This document shows, piece by piece, positions 1 through 5,360 of a stretch of 5,360 nt of DNA. Each line of letters begins with the position of its first letter. The stretch's first letter is position 1. The stretch is from Balneolales bacterium. Its GTDB lineage: Bacteria; Bacteroidota; Rhodothermia; Balneolales; Natronogracilivirgulaceae. The stretch lies in contig SLLP01000003.1 of the NCBI GenBank assembly GCA_007133995.1, forward strand, positions 1-5,360, given 5' to 3'. A program made the translations under genes and the position numbers. Under the pieces are notes generated by a model. That model ran no database searches. It was not told the origin of the DNA and saw only the letters and a list, made by a program, of their open reading frames with translations.

Positions 1-800
1 ACGGAATCGATTTCCGGGGAGGTATCGAGATTGTTCTCGAGTTCCAGGAGCCGGTTCCCGTAGAGGACATCCGTGCCGAACTGAGCGCGCCGCTGGGCGC
101 CATGCCGGACATCCGCAGGCTTGGCGTTGGTCGCGACATGCTGATCCGTGTAGATACCGAGTTGCCGACTTCAGAGGTCCAGCAACTCATCACAAGCACC
201 GCTGCTTCGATGTACCCTGACAACCCATCCAGGATCATACAAACCGAGACCGTGGGTCCAAGCTTTGCCGACGACCTGCGTAATGCGGCGTTGATGTCGA
301 TTATCTTTGCGCTCATCGTGATCTTCCTCTACATCCTGATCCGTTTCAAGAAATGGTCTTATTCGGCCGGAGCGGTTGCCGCGCTGGCCCATGATGTGAT
401 CATCACCCTGGGAATTTTCACCATCCTTCATGGAATTGTGCCGTTCAGTCTGGATATCAACCAGGTACTGATTGCTGCGTTTCTGACCATTGTCGGTTAC
501 TCGCTCAACGATACCGTGGTGGTGTTTGACCGCATCAGGGAAAACTCTCTCATATTCAAGACCGAAAGTTTCGACAAGATGGTTAACCGCAGTATCAACA
601 ACACACTGAGCCGGACGGTGATAACCTCGCTAACGACCTTGTTTGTGGTCACGATACTGTTTATTTTCGGTGGAGATGTCCTGAAAGGACTCTCTTTTGC
701 ATTGATCATCGGCGTACTGCTTGGAACGTACAGCTCTATCTTTGTTGCAAGTGCGTTGCTGGTAGATCTGCAGCTTAAGACTCGAAAAAACGTTGCGTGA
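1..800 (+). CDS. secF: Protein translocase subunit SecF (5'-truncated by window edge)
   Basis: SecF is an inner-membrane RND-like subunit that works with SecD and SecYEG, using the proton gradient to help pull exported proteins across the membrane. The first complete codon is at position 3 and 265 residues are visible; the real start and first membrane helix lie upstream. The visible part opens with the SecF hallmark GIDFRGG, followed by a periplasmic segment of about 75 residues. Then come V-G-P (residues 84-86) and five hydrophobic segments at about 95-114, 122-143, 153-174, 206-222 and 228-255. The diagnostic cytoplasmic-side motif GYSLNDTVVVFDRIREN lies at about residues 165-181, followed by NRSINNTLSRTVITS. 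The protein ends with a short basic tail (KTRKN). An internal ATG at 102 is not the start, because the conserved GIDFRGG motif precedes it in frame. Because the 5' end is cut, I cannot tell whether this is a separate SecF or the C-terminal half of a fused SecDF. Confidence 0.95.
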   Translation, partial: GIDFRGGIEIVLEFQEPVPVEDIRAELSAPLGAMPDIRRLGVGRDMLIRVDTELPTSEVQQLITSTAASMYPDNPSRIIQTETVGPSFADDLRNAALMSIIFALIVIFLYILIRFKKWSYSAGAVAALAHDVIITLGIFTILHGIVPFSLDINQVLIAAFLTIVGYSLNDTVVVFDRIRENSLIFKTESFDKMVNRSINNTLSRTVITSLTTLFVVTILFIFGGDVLKGLSFALIIGVLLGTYSSIFVASALLVDLQLKTRKNVA

Positions 801-850
801 TCCAAGCTTAATCTCGTGTATCAGATTTAAACTAACTTAACTGACAATAT

Positions 851-1201
851 ATGAGCTTTAATATTTCTGAGCGATACAACTGTGTCGTGATCGAATTCAA
901 GGGTAATGTGATGGGTGGACCCGATGCACTTACTCTCAATGAAAAACTTCATGAACTTATTGATCAGGGCAAGAAAAATGCAGTTGTAGATCTTAGCCGG
1001 GTGAAATTCATGAATTCATCCGGGCTGGGGATGATGATTGGAGCGCTGACCACCATGCGCAATGCAGGCGGTGATTTGCGAATTGCCAATGCTACAGATA
1101 AAATTGAGAGTCTGCTGATGATCACCAAACTTATTACCGTATTCGATCATTACCGCTCTCTTGACGAAGCTGTAGATTCCTTTTCCAAAAAGGAAGAATA
1201 A
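851..1201 (+). CDS. STAS-domain protein, anti-sigma factor antagonist type
   Basis: This 116-residue protein is a single STAS domain of the SpoIIAA/RsbV type. Such proteins bind an anti-sigma (serine kinase) partner when unphosphorylated and are switched off by phosphorylation of one serine. The core strand VVDLSRVKFMN (residues 45-55) leads into SSGLGMMIGA. S57, just before the glycine, is the expected phospho-acceptor, matching S58 of B. subtilis SpoIIAA. The usual Asp two residues before it is Asn here (N55). The C-terminal part (LRIANATDKIESLLMITKLITVFDHY) is typical of the family, and the length matches single-domain members. The ATG at 851 has no Shine-Dalgarno sequence, but no other start fits the domain better. 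No anti-sigma kinase, phosphatase or sigma factor is adjacent, so the partner is unknown. It is separated from secF by 50 bp and followed by a strong terminator. Confidence 0.88.
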   Translation: MSFNISERYNCVVIEFKGNVMGGPDALTLNEKLHELIDQGKKNAVVDLSRVKFMNSSGLGMMIGALTTMRNAGGDLRIANATDKIESLLMITKLITVFDHYRSLDEAVDSFSKKEE

Positions 1202-1237
1202 CTCCTGTTACATATAACTTGAATTACCGGAATCAAC

Positions 1238-1265
1238 AAGGAGGTGCTGCGGCACCTCTTTTTTT
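1238..1265 (+). terminator. Intrinsic terminator after the STAS gene
   Basis: A 7-bp perfect stem, GAGGTGC (1241-1247) with GCACCTC (1252-1258), closes a TGCG tetraloop and is followed directly by seven T residues (1259-1265). The stem can be lengthened by A-A-G (1238-1240) pairing with the T-tract through one G-U pair. It separates the secF/STAS transcript from purA. Confidence 0.9.
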
Positions 1266-1295
1266 GGCCGGTATCCATCTTATTACATTACTGCT

Positions 1296-2576
1296 ATGTC
1301 TGTTCGAATCGTAATTGGCGCCCAGTGGGGCGACGAGGGAAAAGGTAAGATCGTTGATATCTTAAGTGCACAGGCCGACTATGTTGCTCGGTACCAGGGC
1401 GGCGCCAATGCCGGACACACACTTAATTTCGATGGTCAGACCCACATCCTCCACCTGATCCCATCCGGCATCTTTCATCATAACACCGTCTGCATTATCG
1501 GCAACGGCGTTGTTATTGATCCCATCACTCTGCTCGATGAAATCGACATGGTCAAAAATACCGGAGTGGATATCGATGGTCGCCTTCTCATCAGTGAAAC
1601 CGCTCATGTGATCCTCCCTTACCATAAAAGCCTCGACAAAGTGGGAGAAATGGCTCTTGGCGGTAAAAAAATCGGGACTACGGGTCGCGGTATCGGTCCG
1701 GCCTATATCCACAAAATCGCGCGCGTGGGCGTCCGCATGATGGATCTGGAGGATCCTGATCTTCTTCGCAAGAAGCTGGAGGTTAACCTCCAGGAAATCA
1801 ATGCCAAGCTTACTGCTTACAAATCGAAACCGCTGAAGCTCGATGAGATGTTAGAGCAGATGCTTGAAGCGGGCAAAAAACTCAATCCCTTCATCTGCAA
1901 CACCACAAGCCGATTCCATAAGGCTCTGAAAGGTGGTCGCAATATCCTGCTTGAAGGTGCCCAGGGTGCCCTGCTCGATATCGATCACGGAACCTATCCC
2001 TATGTTACCTCCTCTTCACCCGTTTCCGGTGGAGCCTGCATAGGCACCGGAATTCCGCCAACGGCCATTGAAGATGTTATGGGCATCACGAAGGCGTACT
2101 GTACCCGCGTCGGCAACGGTCCATTTCCGACAGAGCTCACCGACAAGACCGGTGACAAGCTGCGGGAGGCCGGACACGAATTCGGGTCCACCACCGGTAG
2201 ACCAAGGCGCTGCGGATGGGTTGACCTGGTAGCTCTTAAATATGCCGCCCAGATCAATGGCATCAACGAGCTGGTGATTACCAAACTTGATGTGCTGGAC
2301 GGGTTCGAGACCATTAAAGCATGCACATCATACAACATCGGCGGAGAAGAACGTGACGAATTTCCACTCCGGCCCAAAGAGCTGGATGGGGTAAAACCGG
2401 TGTACACCGAGTATAAAGGATGGAAAACATCCACCCGCAAGGCGAATTCCTACGAGGAACTGCCCGAAAATACCAGGAAGTACCTGAAAGCCCTCTCCGA
2501 TTTTCTTGACATACCGATAAAAATCGTCTCAACCGGACCGGGCCGTGATGAAACCATTATTGTTGGAGATCTGTAA
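1296..2576 (+). CDS. purA: Adenylosuccinate synthetase
   Basis: PurA is a cytoplasmic enzyme that joins IMP and aspartate using GTP to give adenylosuccinate, the committed step from IMP to AMP. The 426-residue length is normal for the bacterial enzyme. Seen in the sequence: the N-terminal GTP/catalytic loop GAQWGDEGKGK (8-18, with catalytic D13), GGANAGHT with H41, the family signature GTTGRGIGPAY (127-137) followed by K140 and R143, the IMP-site segment EGAQGALLDIDHGTYPYVTS (220-239), TTGRPRRCGWVDL (299-311) with R305, the guanine-recognition stretch ITKLDVLDG (328-336), and a C-terminal STGPGRDETI (412-421). No key residue is missing. The ATG at 1296 gives the standard N terminus one residue or so before VRIVIGAQWG; there is no clear ribosome binding site. 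It starts 30 bp after a terminator, so its promoter must lie in or very close to that gap, but I see no convincing one. The RLP gene follows after 9 bp, which suggests cotranscription. Confidence 0.98.
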   Translation: MSVRIVIGAQWGDEGKGKIVDILSAQADYVARYQGGANAGHTLNFDGQTHILHLIPSGIFHHNTVCIIGNGVVIDPITLLDEIDMVKNTGVDIDGRLLISETAHVILPYHKSLDKVGEMALGGKKIGTTGRGIGPAYIHKIARVGVRMMDLEDPDLLRKKLEVNLQEINAKLTAYKSKPLKLDEMLEQMLEAGKKLNPFICNTTSRFHKALKGGRNILLEGAQGALLDIDHGTYPYVTSSSPVSGGACIGTGIPPTAIEDVMGITKAYCTRVGNGPFPTELTDKTGDKLREAGHEFGSTTGRPRRCGWVDLVALKYAAQINGINELVITKLDVLDGFETIKACTSYNIGGEERDEFPLRPKELDGVKPVYTEYKGWKTSTRKANSYEELPENTRKYLKALSDFLDIPIKIVSTGPGRDETIIVGDL

Positions 2577-2585
2577 ATTGCGATC

Positions 2586-3770
2586 ATGCCCGACAGCTTC
2601 CATGTGACTTATCTCCTCACACTATCACCCGGGGAGCACGCGGAGAAACGAATCCGGGATCTTCAGCTGGAACAGAGCGCTGAATTGCCGGATGGCGTGG
2701 TTTCAGCGCTTGGAATGCAGGATGTAACGGGTACGGTGACCGGTATGGAGCAACTGGATGAACTCCGGGTGAGCGTTACCATAGCCTGGCCACGGAACAA
2801 TCACGGAAACGAAATCACACAGTACCTGAATGTGCTTTTCGGCAATATTTCCATGAAGCAGGGTATTGCCATCACCGATATCCGCTGGGAGGATGTGGGC
2901 GGGCTTTTTTCAGGACCGGCATTCGGTATTGAACGCATCAGGCAAAGCTGGGATATCCCGGATCGCGCACTGGGCTGTACTGCGCTCAAACCGATGGGAT
3001 TTTCATCCGGCCAGCTGGCCGATCTTGCCTTTCAATTTGCACTGGGTGGAATTGATATCATAAAAGATGACCACGGTCTGGCCAATCAACCTACGGCTCC
3101 GTTTGAGGAGCGGGTCAGGCTGTGCGTAAATGCCGTGGATCGTGCGGCGCAAAAAACCGGACGGCGCTCCCGCTATTTTCCGAATATTAGTGCCGATCCA
3201 CATCAGGCAGAAAACCGGTATGCTGTTGCTGCAGAGCTGGGTGCCGATGGCGTGCTTTTGGCGCCCATGCTGGCCGGTCCGGCGCTGATGCACCATCTGG
3301 CGCACTCATCAATTGATTTGCCGATCATGGCTCACCCGTCATTCAGCGGCTCGTATGTTGCACATGGATTGAGTAATCGGCGGGTCGCTGGCGGCGCTGC
3401 TGGTGACGCGGTGGCCGGCAGCTCTGGTGCAATGAAGTCAGAAAGCATGCATGGTTTTGAACCCGGCCTGTTTTACGGCGGAATGATGCGGGCACTCGGT
3501 GCCGATTTTGTTATCTATCCGAATACGGGCGGACGCTTTTTCTTCAGCAGCGAGATCTGCGAGGCGATCAACCGTCAGGCCCGTGCATCGGACCTTCCCT
3601 ATCCTGCCTCATTTCCAACACCAGGAGGAGGCATGCAGCGTGACCGTATGACTTACTGGCTGGAGAATTACGGAACCGATACTACGTTCCTTATGGGTGG
3701 AAGCCTGTTCGAAGATCCGGCGGGAATAGAAGAGGCTTCCCGATCGTTTATGGATGCACTGGGCGCCTGA
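2586..3770 (+). CDS. RuBisCO-like protein (form IV), probable 5-methylthioribulose-1-phosphate isomerase
   Basis: A 394-residue RuBisCO large-chain homologue with an N-terminal alpha/beta domain (about 1-125) and a TIM barrel (about 126-394). The barrel begins with GCTALKPMGFS, where K135 aligns with RuBisCO K175, but the second lysine (K177) is Met137. The metal-site motif is IIKDDHGLANQP: K160 (the carbamylated Lys position), D161 and D162 are kept, while the Glu ligand (E204) is His163. Also present are PNIS with N200, AHPSFSG with H250 (H294 position), PNTGGRF in the loop 6 region without the catalytic K334, PTPGGGM (345-350) and MGGSLF (370-375) for phosphate binding. It therefore should not fix CO2. 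From memory of the family, ALKPMG plus KDDHGL marks DeepYkr-type RLPs such as that of Rhodospirillum rubrum, which converts 5-methylthioribulose 1-phosphate to 1-methylthioxylulose 5-phosphate. The following cupin supports this. Alternatives are enolase-type (MtnW) or sugar-acid RLPs. It begins 9 bp after purA. An unusual insertion lies at residues 261-289. Confidence 0.9.
   Translation: MPDSFHVTYLLTLSPGEHAEKRIRDLQLEQSAELPDGVVSALGMQDVTGTVTGMEQLDELRVSVTIAWPRNNHGNEITQYLNVLFGNISMKQGIAITDIRWEDVGGLFSGPAFGIERIRQSWDIPDRALGCTALKPMGFSSGQLADLAFQFALGGIDIIKDDHGLANQPTAPFEERVRLCVNAVDRAAQKTGRRSRYFPNISADPHQAENRYAVAAELGADGVLLAPMLAGPALMHHLAHSSIDLPIMAHPSFSGSYVAHGLSNRRVAGGAAGDAVAGSSGAMKSESMHGFEPGLFYGGMMRALGADFVIYPNTGGRFFFSSEICEAINRQARASDLPYPASFPTPGGGMQRDRMTYWLENYGTDTTFLMGGSLFEDPAGIEEASRSFMDALGA
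3366..3452 (+). other. Probable 29-codon in-frame insertion in the RLP gene
   Basis: Residues 261-289 of the RLP form a Gly/Ala/Ser-rich low-complexity stretch (NRRVAGGAAGDAVAGSSGAM and neighbours) between the H250 strand and the helix beginning GFEPGLFYGG. From memory, related RLPs pass between these elements with only a short loop. The stretch is bounded by His-Gly on both sides (H260-G261 and H289-G290), and the DNA repeats CATGG at 3363-3367 and 3450-3454, exactly 87 bp apart and in frame. This would fit an insertion or a replication-slippage product in a surface loop. The boundaries are inferred by eye, without an alignment. Confidence 0.4.
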
Positions 3771-3817
3771 CACCCCCGGTGCAATCACCACAAGATTATC
3801 ATCCTGTTACAATCACC

Positions 3818-4279
3818 ATGAATAATCCATCCAAGATCATCCGTTCCGAAAACCTGACCTGGCCCGACCTGGAGCGCAAGGACTACAAAAGCACCGGCTC
3901 CGGATTCCGGGACGTTTGGCGATTTGTCCTTTTCGGTGAACAAGAGGATGAGTCCGGCCTCAACATGCAGACTCGCTATTTTGAGATCGGCGATGGCGGC
4001 TACTCGTCGCTTGAGCGGCACCGACATCCGCATACCGTGGTGATTGTCAGGGGCCAAGGTAGTATGATCCTGGGCGATCGGGTGGCGGAGCTGGAGCCTA
4101 TGGATGCGGTTTACATTGCGCCGGAGACCGTCCATCAGTTTCATGCCGACCGGGGGGAGCCGTTGGGTTTCATATGCGTCGTTGACCGGTACCGGGACCG
4201 GCCGGAAATCCCGGCGGACGAGGATGAGCTGAAAGTCTGGCTGCCCGATCCCGAGGTTCGAAAAAAAGCCCGAATTTAG
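3818..4279 (+). CDS. Small cupin, candidate methylthioxylulose-5-phosphate desulfurylase partner of the RLP
   Basis: A 153-residue single-domain cupin. The first cupin motif is GGYSSLERHRHPHTVVIVRGQG (starting at residue 60), giving H68, H70 and H72 as likely metal ligands. The glutamate usually found 3-4 residues after the HxH is absent. The second motif, PMDAVYIAPETVHQFHAD (94-111), keeps H106. No signal peptide is seen, so it should be cytoplasmic. In Rhodospirillum rubrum a cupin encoded beside the RLP acts on 1-methylthioxylulose 5-phosphate, releasing methanethiol and giving DXP. The adjacency here makes the same role likely, but cupins vary widely and sequence alone does not prove it. 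I chose the ATG at 3818 because the fold starts shortly after it. A GTG at 3779 would add 13 residues without cupin features and lie 8 bp from the RLP stop. Neither start has a Shine-Dalgarno sequence. With the ATG, the gap to the RLP gene is 47 bp. Confidence 0.85.
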   Translation: MNNPSKIIRSENLTWPDLERKDYKSTGSGFRDVWRFVLFGEQEDESGLNMQTRYFEIGDGGYSSLERHRHPHTVVIVRGQGSMILGDRVAELEPMDAVYIAPETVHQFHADRGEPLGFICVVDRYRDRPEIPADEDELKVWLPDPEVRKKARI

Positions 4280-4326
4280 GAATAAAGCGTAATTCTGATC
4301 TGATGACGAGCTTTTTTGAAATAACC

Positions 4327-4356
4327 TTGCCAGTACAGTGATTTTCTTCTTATATT
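4327..4356 (+). promoter_or_regulatory. Promoter of the tRNA-Gly gene
   Basis: A TTGCCA -35 box (4327-4332) and a TATATT -10 box (4351-4356) are separated by 18 bp. The -10 continues as TATATTTAG, close to the TAnnTTTG form used by Bacteroidota housekeeping promoters. Transcription would begin at about 4362-4365, leaving only a few bases of leader before the tRNA at 4368. Confidence 0.65.
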
Positions 4357-4367
4357 TAGTAGTCTAA

Positions 4368-4440
<73 letters not shown>

Positions 4441-4453
4441 CATCGCTCTCTTG

Positions 4454-4495
4454 GCAAAAAAGCCCTTAAATCAACCGGTTTAAGGGCTTTTTTGC
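4454..4495 (+). terminator. Strong, symmetric intrinsic terminator after tRNA-Gly
   Basis: A perfect 17-bp inverted repeat, GCAAAAAAGCCCTTAAA (4454-4470) with TTTAAGGGCTTTTTTGC (4479-4495), encloses the 8-nt loop TCAACCGG. The GC-rich core (GCCCTTAAA/TTTAAGGGC) is followed by six T residues on the + strand and, by symmetry, on the - strand, so it could stop transcription from both sides. It ends the tRNA transcript and insulates the regulator gene downstream. Confidence 0.92.
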
Positions 4496-4504
4496 TTTCC
4501 GGCC

Positions 4505-4567
4505 ATGTTACTATTGTAAAAACAGGGACTTGACAAGATGTTATTTTCATGTTAATATAGCTAACAT
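4505..4567 (+). repeat. Phased ATGTTA hexamers, candidate operator for the TetR regulator
   Basis: ATGTTA occurs three times in the same direction at 4505-4510, 4538-4543 and 4549-4554, with starts 33 and 11 bp apart, close to whole turns of the helix. An inverted copy, TAACAT, lies at 4562-4567. The last two copies form a 19-bp dyad, ATGTTA-N7-TAACAT (4549-4567), centred on 4558. It covers the -10 box and the expected transcription start of the promoter in front of the TetR gene. Position and symmetry fit an autorepression operator for a TetR dimer; which protein binds is inferred. Confidence 0.5.
4530..4558 (+). promoter_or_regulatory. Sigma70-type promoter for the TetR-glycosyltransferase genes
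   Basis: A perfect TTGACA -35 box (4530-4535) and TAATAT -10 box (4553-4558) are separated by the optimal 17 bp. Transcription would start at about 4565, leaving a leader of roughly 45 nt before the ATG at 4611. The -35 box lies within a small palindrome, CTTG-A-CAAG (4529-4537), and the -10 box lies within the ATGTTA/TAACAT dyad. This is the best-matching promoter in the window. Confidence 0.75.
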
Positions 4568-4610
4568 TAAATAGGCACGTCACCCACCTATTGTCCAAGC
4601 ACACACCGGC

Positions 4611-5213
4611 ATGGCTGACAAAACTCGTCCCTACAACAAGAAAGCCCGGGCACTGGCCGAAGAAGCCACGGGGCAGGCCATTCTCGATGCCGCACTTCAG
4701 GCTTTTTCCAGCGAACTGTTAGACCGCGTAACGCTGCAGCGGATCGCCACGGCCAGCGGCGTCACGGTCCAGACAGTGATCCGGCGTTTCGGCACAAAGG
4801 AAGAACTGTTTGAGCATATGGCGGAACGGGAGGGAAAACGGATCATCGCCGAACGCGAAGTGCCCGTCCAAATGGGACTGCGCGCCGCTCTTGACGCACT
4901 CGTCGCGCATTATGAACGCGACGGTGACAAGATGACCAACTTCATCCAACAGGAACACCTTTCCGAACCGGTCCGCAAAATCGTGTCGCGCGGACGCCGG
5001 GTGCATCGCGAATGGGTGGAAACACACTGCCGCGACCTGCTCTCCGGCATTTCGGGAAAGGACCGCGAACACACCCTCCTTGCGGCCATTGCGGCCACGG
5101 ACCTGTACACCTGGAAACTGCTCCGACGTGACCACGGACTGAATCCCGAATCGGTAGCCGCCGTAATGTACCGGACGCTAAATGCTCTTGGCGGCACACG
5201 GCTGGATGGATGA
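4611..5213 (+). CDS. TetR/AcrR-family transcriptional regulator
   Basis: A 200-residue protein, the usual length for a one-component TetR repressor that binds DNA as a dimer and lets go on binding a small ligand. The N-terminal domain (about 20-70) begins with TGQAILDAALQAF. It carries the helix-turn-helix VTLQRIATASGVTVQTVIRR (40-59), followed by FGTKEELFEHM (60-70), the family's usual end of helix 4. The ligand-binding C-terminal domain (about 75-195) is alpha-helical and rich in Arg and His, with no recognisable subfamily motif, so the ligand cannot be named. The ATG at 4611 gives a normal 20-residue basic extension before the first helix. The promoter upstream carries a dyad that could be its own operator. 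The glycosyltransferase gene starts 26 bp after its stop and is probably its target as well. Codons appear richer in third-position G/C than in secF or the STAS gene; this was judged by eye. Confidence 0.92.
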   Translation: MADKTRPYNKKARALAEEATGQAILDAALQAFSSELLDRVTLQRIATASGVTVQTVIRRFGTKEELFEHMAEREGKRIIAEREVPVQMGLRAALDALVAHYERDGDKMTNFIQQEHLSEPVRKIVSRGRRVHREWVETHCRDLLSGISGKDREHTLLAAIAATDLYTWKLLRRDHGLNPESVAAVMYRTLNALGGTRLDG

Positions 5214-5239
5214 CAACCGGAAACCAAAGAAAAAAAACA

Positions 5240-5360
5240 ATGGCATCGATACTTTTCTACACATCCCCCGCAAAAGGACACCTCTTCCCCATACTCGGTG
5301 CCGCTCTGGATCTGCACAAACGCGGCCACCAGGTCCACATCCGCACTCTCGCATCCGAAA
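5240..5360 (+). CDS. GT1/MGT-type glycosyltransferase, N-terminal fragment (cut by window edge)
   Basis: Forty residues are visible before the window ends. They read MASILFYTSPAKGHLFPILG, then AALDLHKRGHQVHIRTLASE. This is the first Rossmann strand-loop-helix-strand of GT1-type (GT-B fold) glycosyltransferases: a hydrophobic strand, G-H-x-x-P-x-L in the loop, a helix ending in KRGH, and a second strand VHIRT. The family includes macrolide (MGT), carotenoid (CrtX-like), plant UGT and sterol glycosyltransferases, which transfer a sugar from an NDP-sugar to a small lipophilic acceptor. The acceptor cannot be judged from this fragment. The ATG at 5240 follows an A-rich stretch (GAAAAAAAACA) with no Shine-Dalgarno sequence. 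The short gap to the TetR gene suggests one transcript and control by that regulator. Confidence 0.8.
   Translation, partial: MASILFYTSPAKGHLFPILGAALDLHKRGHQVHIRTLASE

Noticed and set aside
102..104. ATG at 102 as the start of a shorter SecF-like protein
   Set aside because: The conserved GIDFRGG motif lies upstream in the same open frame, so the gene continues beyond the window's left edge.
1264..1290. Possible purA promoter (TTG at 1264-1266 and TACATTA near 1284-1290)
   Set aside because: The match to either the sigma70 or the Bacteroidota consensus is weak, the TTG overlaps the terminator T-tract, and the start point would fall almost on the ATG.
3779..3817. GTG at 3779 as the cupin start
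   Set aside because: It adds 13 residues with no cupin features and has no ribosome binding site; the ATG at 3818 fits better, although the GTG cannot be excluded.
4262..4317. Possible terminator after the cupin: AAAAAAGC (4262-4269) pairing with GCTTTTTT (4310-4317)
   Set aside because: The stem is nearly all A-T, the loop is 40 nt, and one arm lies inside the coding region, so it is not a credible intrinsic terminator.
4719..5338. Long open frames on the - strand across the TetR gene and similar antisense frames over purA and secF
   Set aside because: They are shadows of the + strand genes: their proteins show no recognisable domain and no promoter or start context supports them.

Overview
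The window looks like a stretch of bacterial chromosome, probably from the Bacteroidota/Rhodothermota/Balneolota side of the FCB group. This is an inference from three things. None of the six visible start codons has a convincing Shine-Dalgarno sequence. The tRNA promoter resembles the TTG / TAnnTTTG style of that group. The STAS protein carries the N-S-S-G-L-G form of the phospho-site, which I associate with that group. Base composition is moderate, and all genes lie on the + strand.

Layout. Positions 1-800 hold the 3' part of secF (Sec translocon accessory subunit). Positions 851-1201 encode a stand-alone STAS domain protein (anti-sigma factor antagonist type), followed by a clear intrinsic terminator at about 1238-1265. 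Next come three closely spaced genes: purA (1296-2576), a RuBisCO-like protein (form IV RLP, 2586-3770) and a small cupin (3818-4279). A tRNA-Gly(GCC) gene with its own promoter lies at 4368-4440 and is followed by a 17-bp perfect hairpin terminator (4454-4495). The last part opens with a strong sigma70-type promoter (TTGACA-N17-TAATAT) overlaid by ATGTTA/TAACAT repeats. It drives a TetR-family regulator (4611-5213) and, 26 bp later, the start of a GT1-family glycosyltransferase (5240 to the window edge).

The most interesting part is the RLP-cupin pair. In Rhodospirillum rubrum, an RLP of the DeepYkr type and a neighbouring cupin carry out the methylthioadenosine (MTA)-isoprenoid shunt. The RLP converts 5-methylthioribulose 1-phosphate to 1-methylthioxylulose 5-phosphate. 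The cupin then removes methanethiol to give 1-deoxyxylulose 5-phosphate (DXP), the entry metabolite of the MEP isoprenoid pathway. The RLP here has the same kind of active-site signature (ALKPMG, KDDHGL) and is followed directly by a cupin. The pair sits 9 bp behind purA, whose product makes adenylosuccinate for AMP synthesis, while MTA breakdown releases adenine. The window may therefore hold a sulfur/purine-salvage-to-isoprenoid module in a lineage where it is not well described. MtnP and MtnA, which would supply the substrate, are not in the window.
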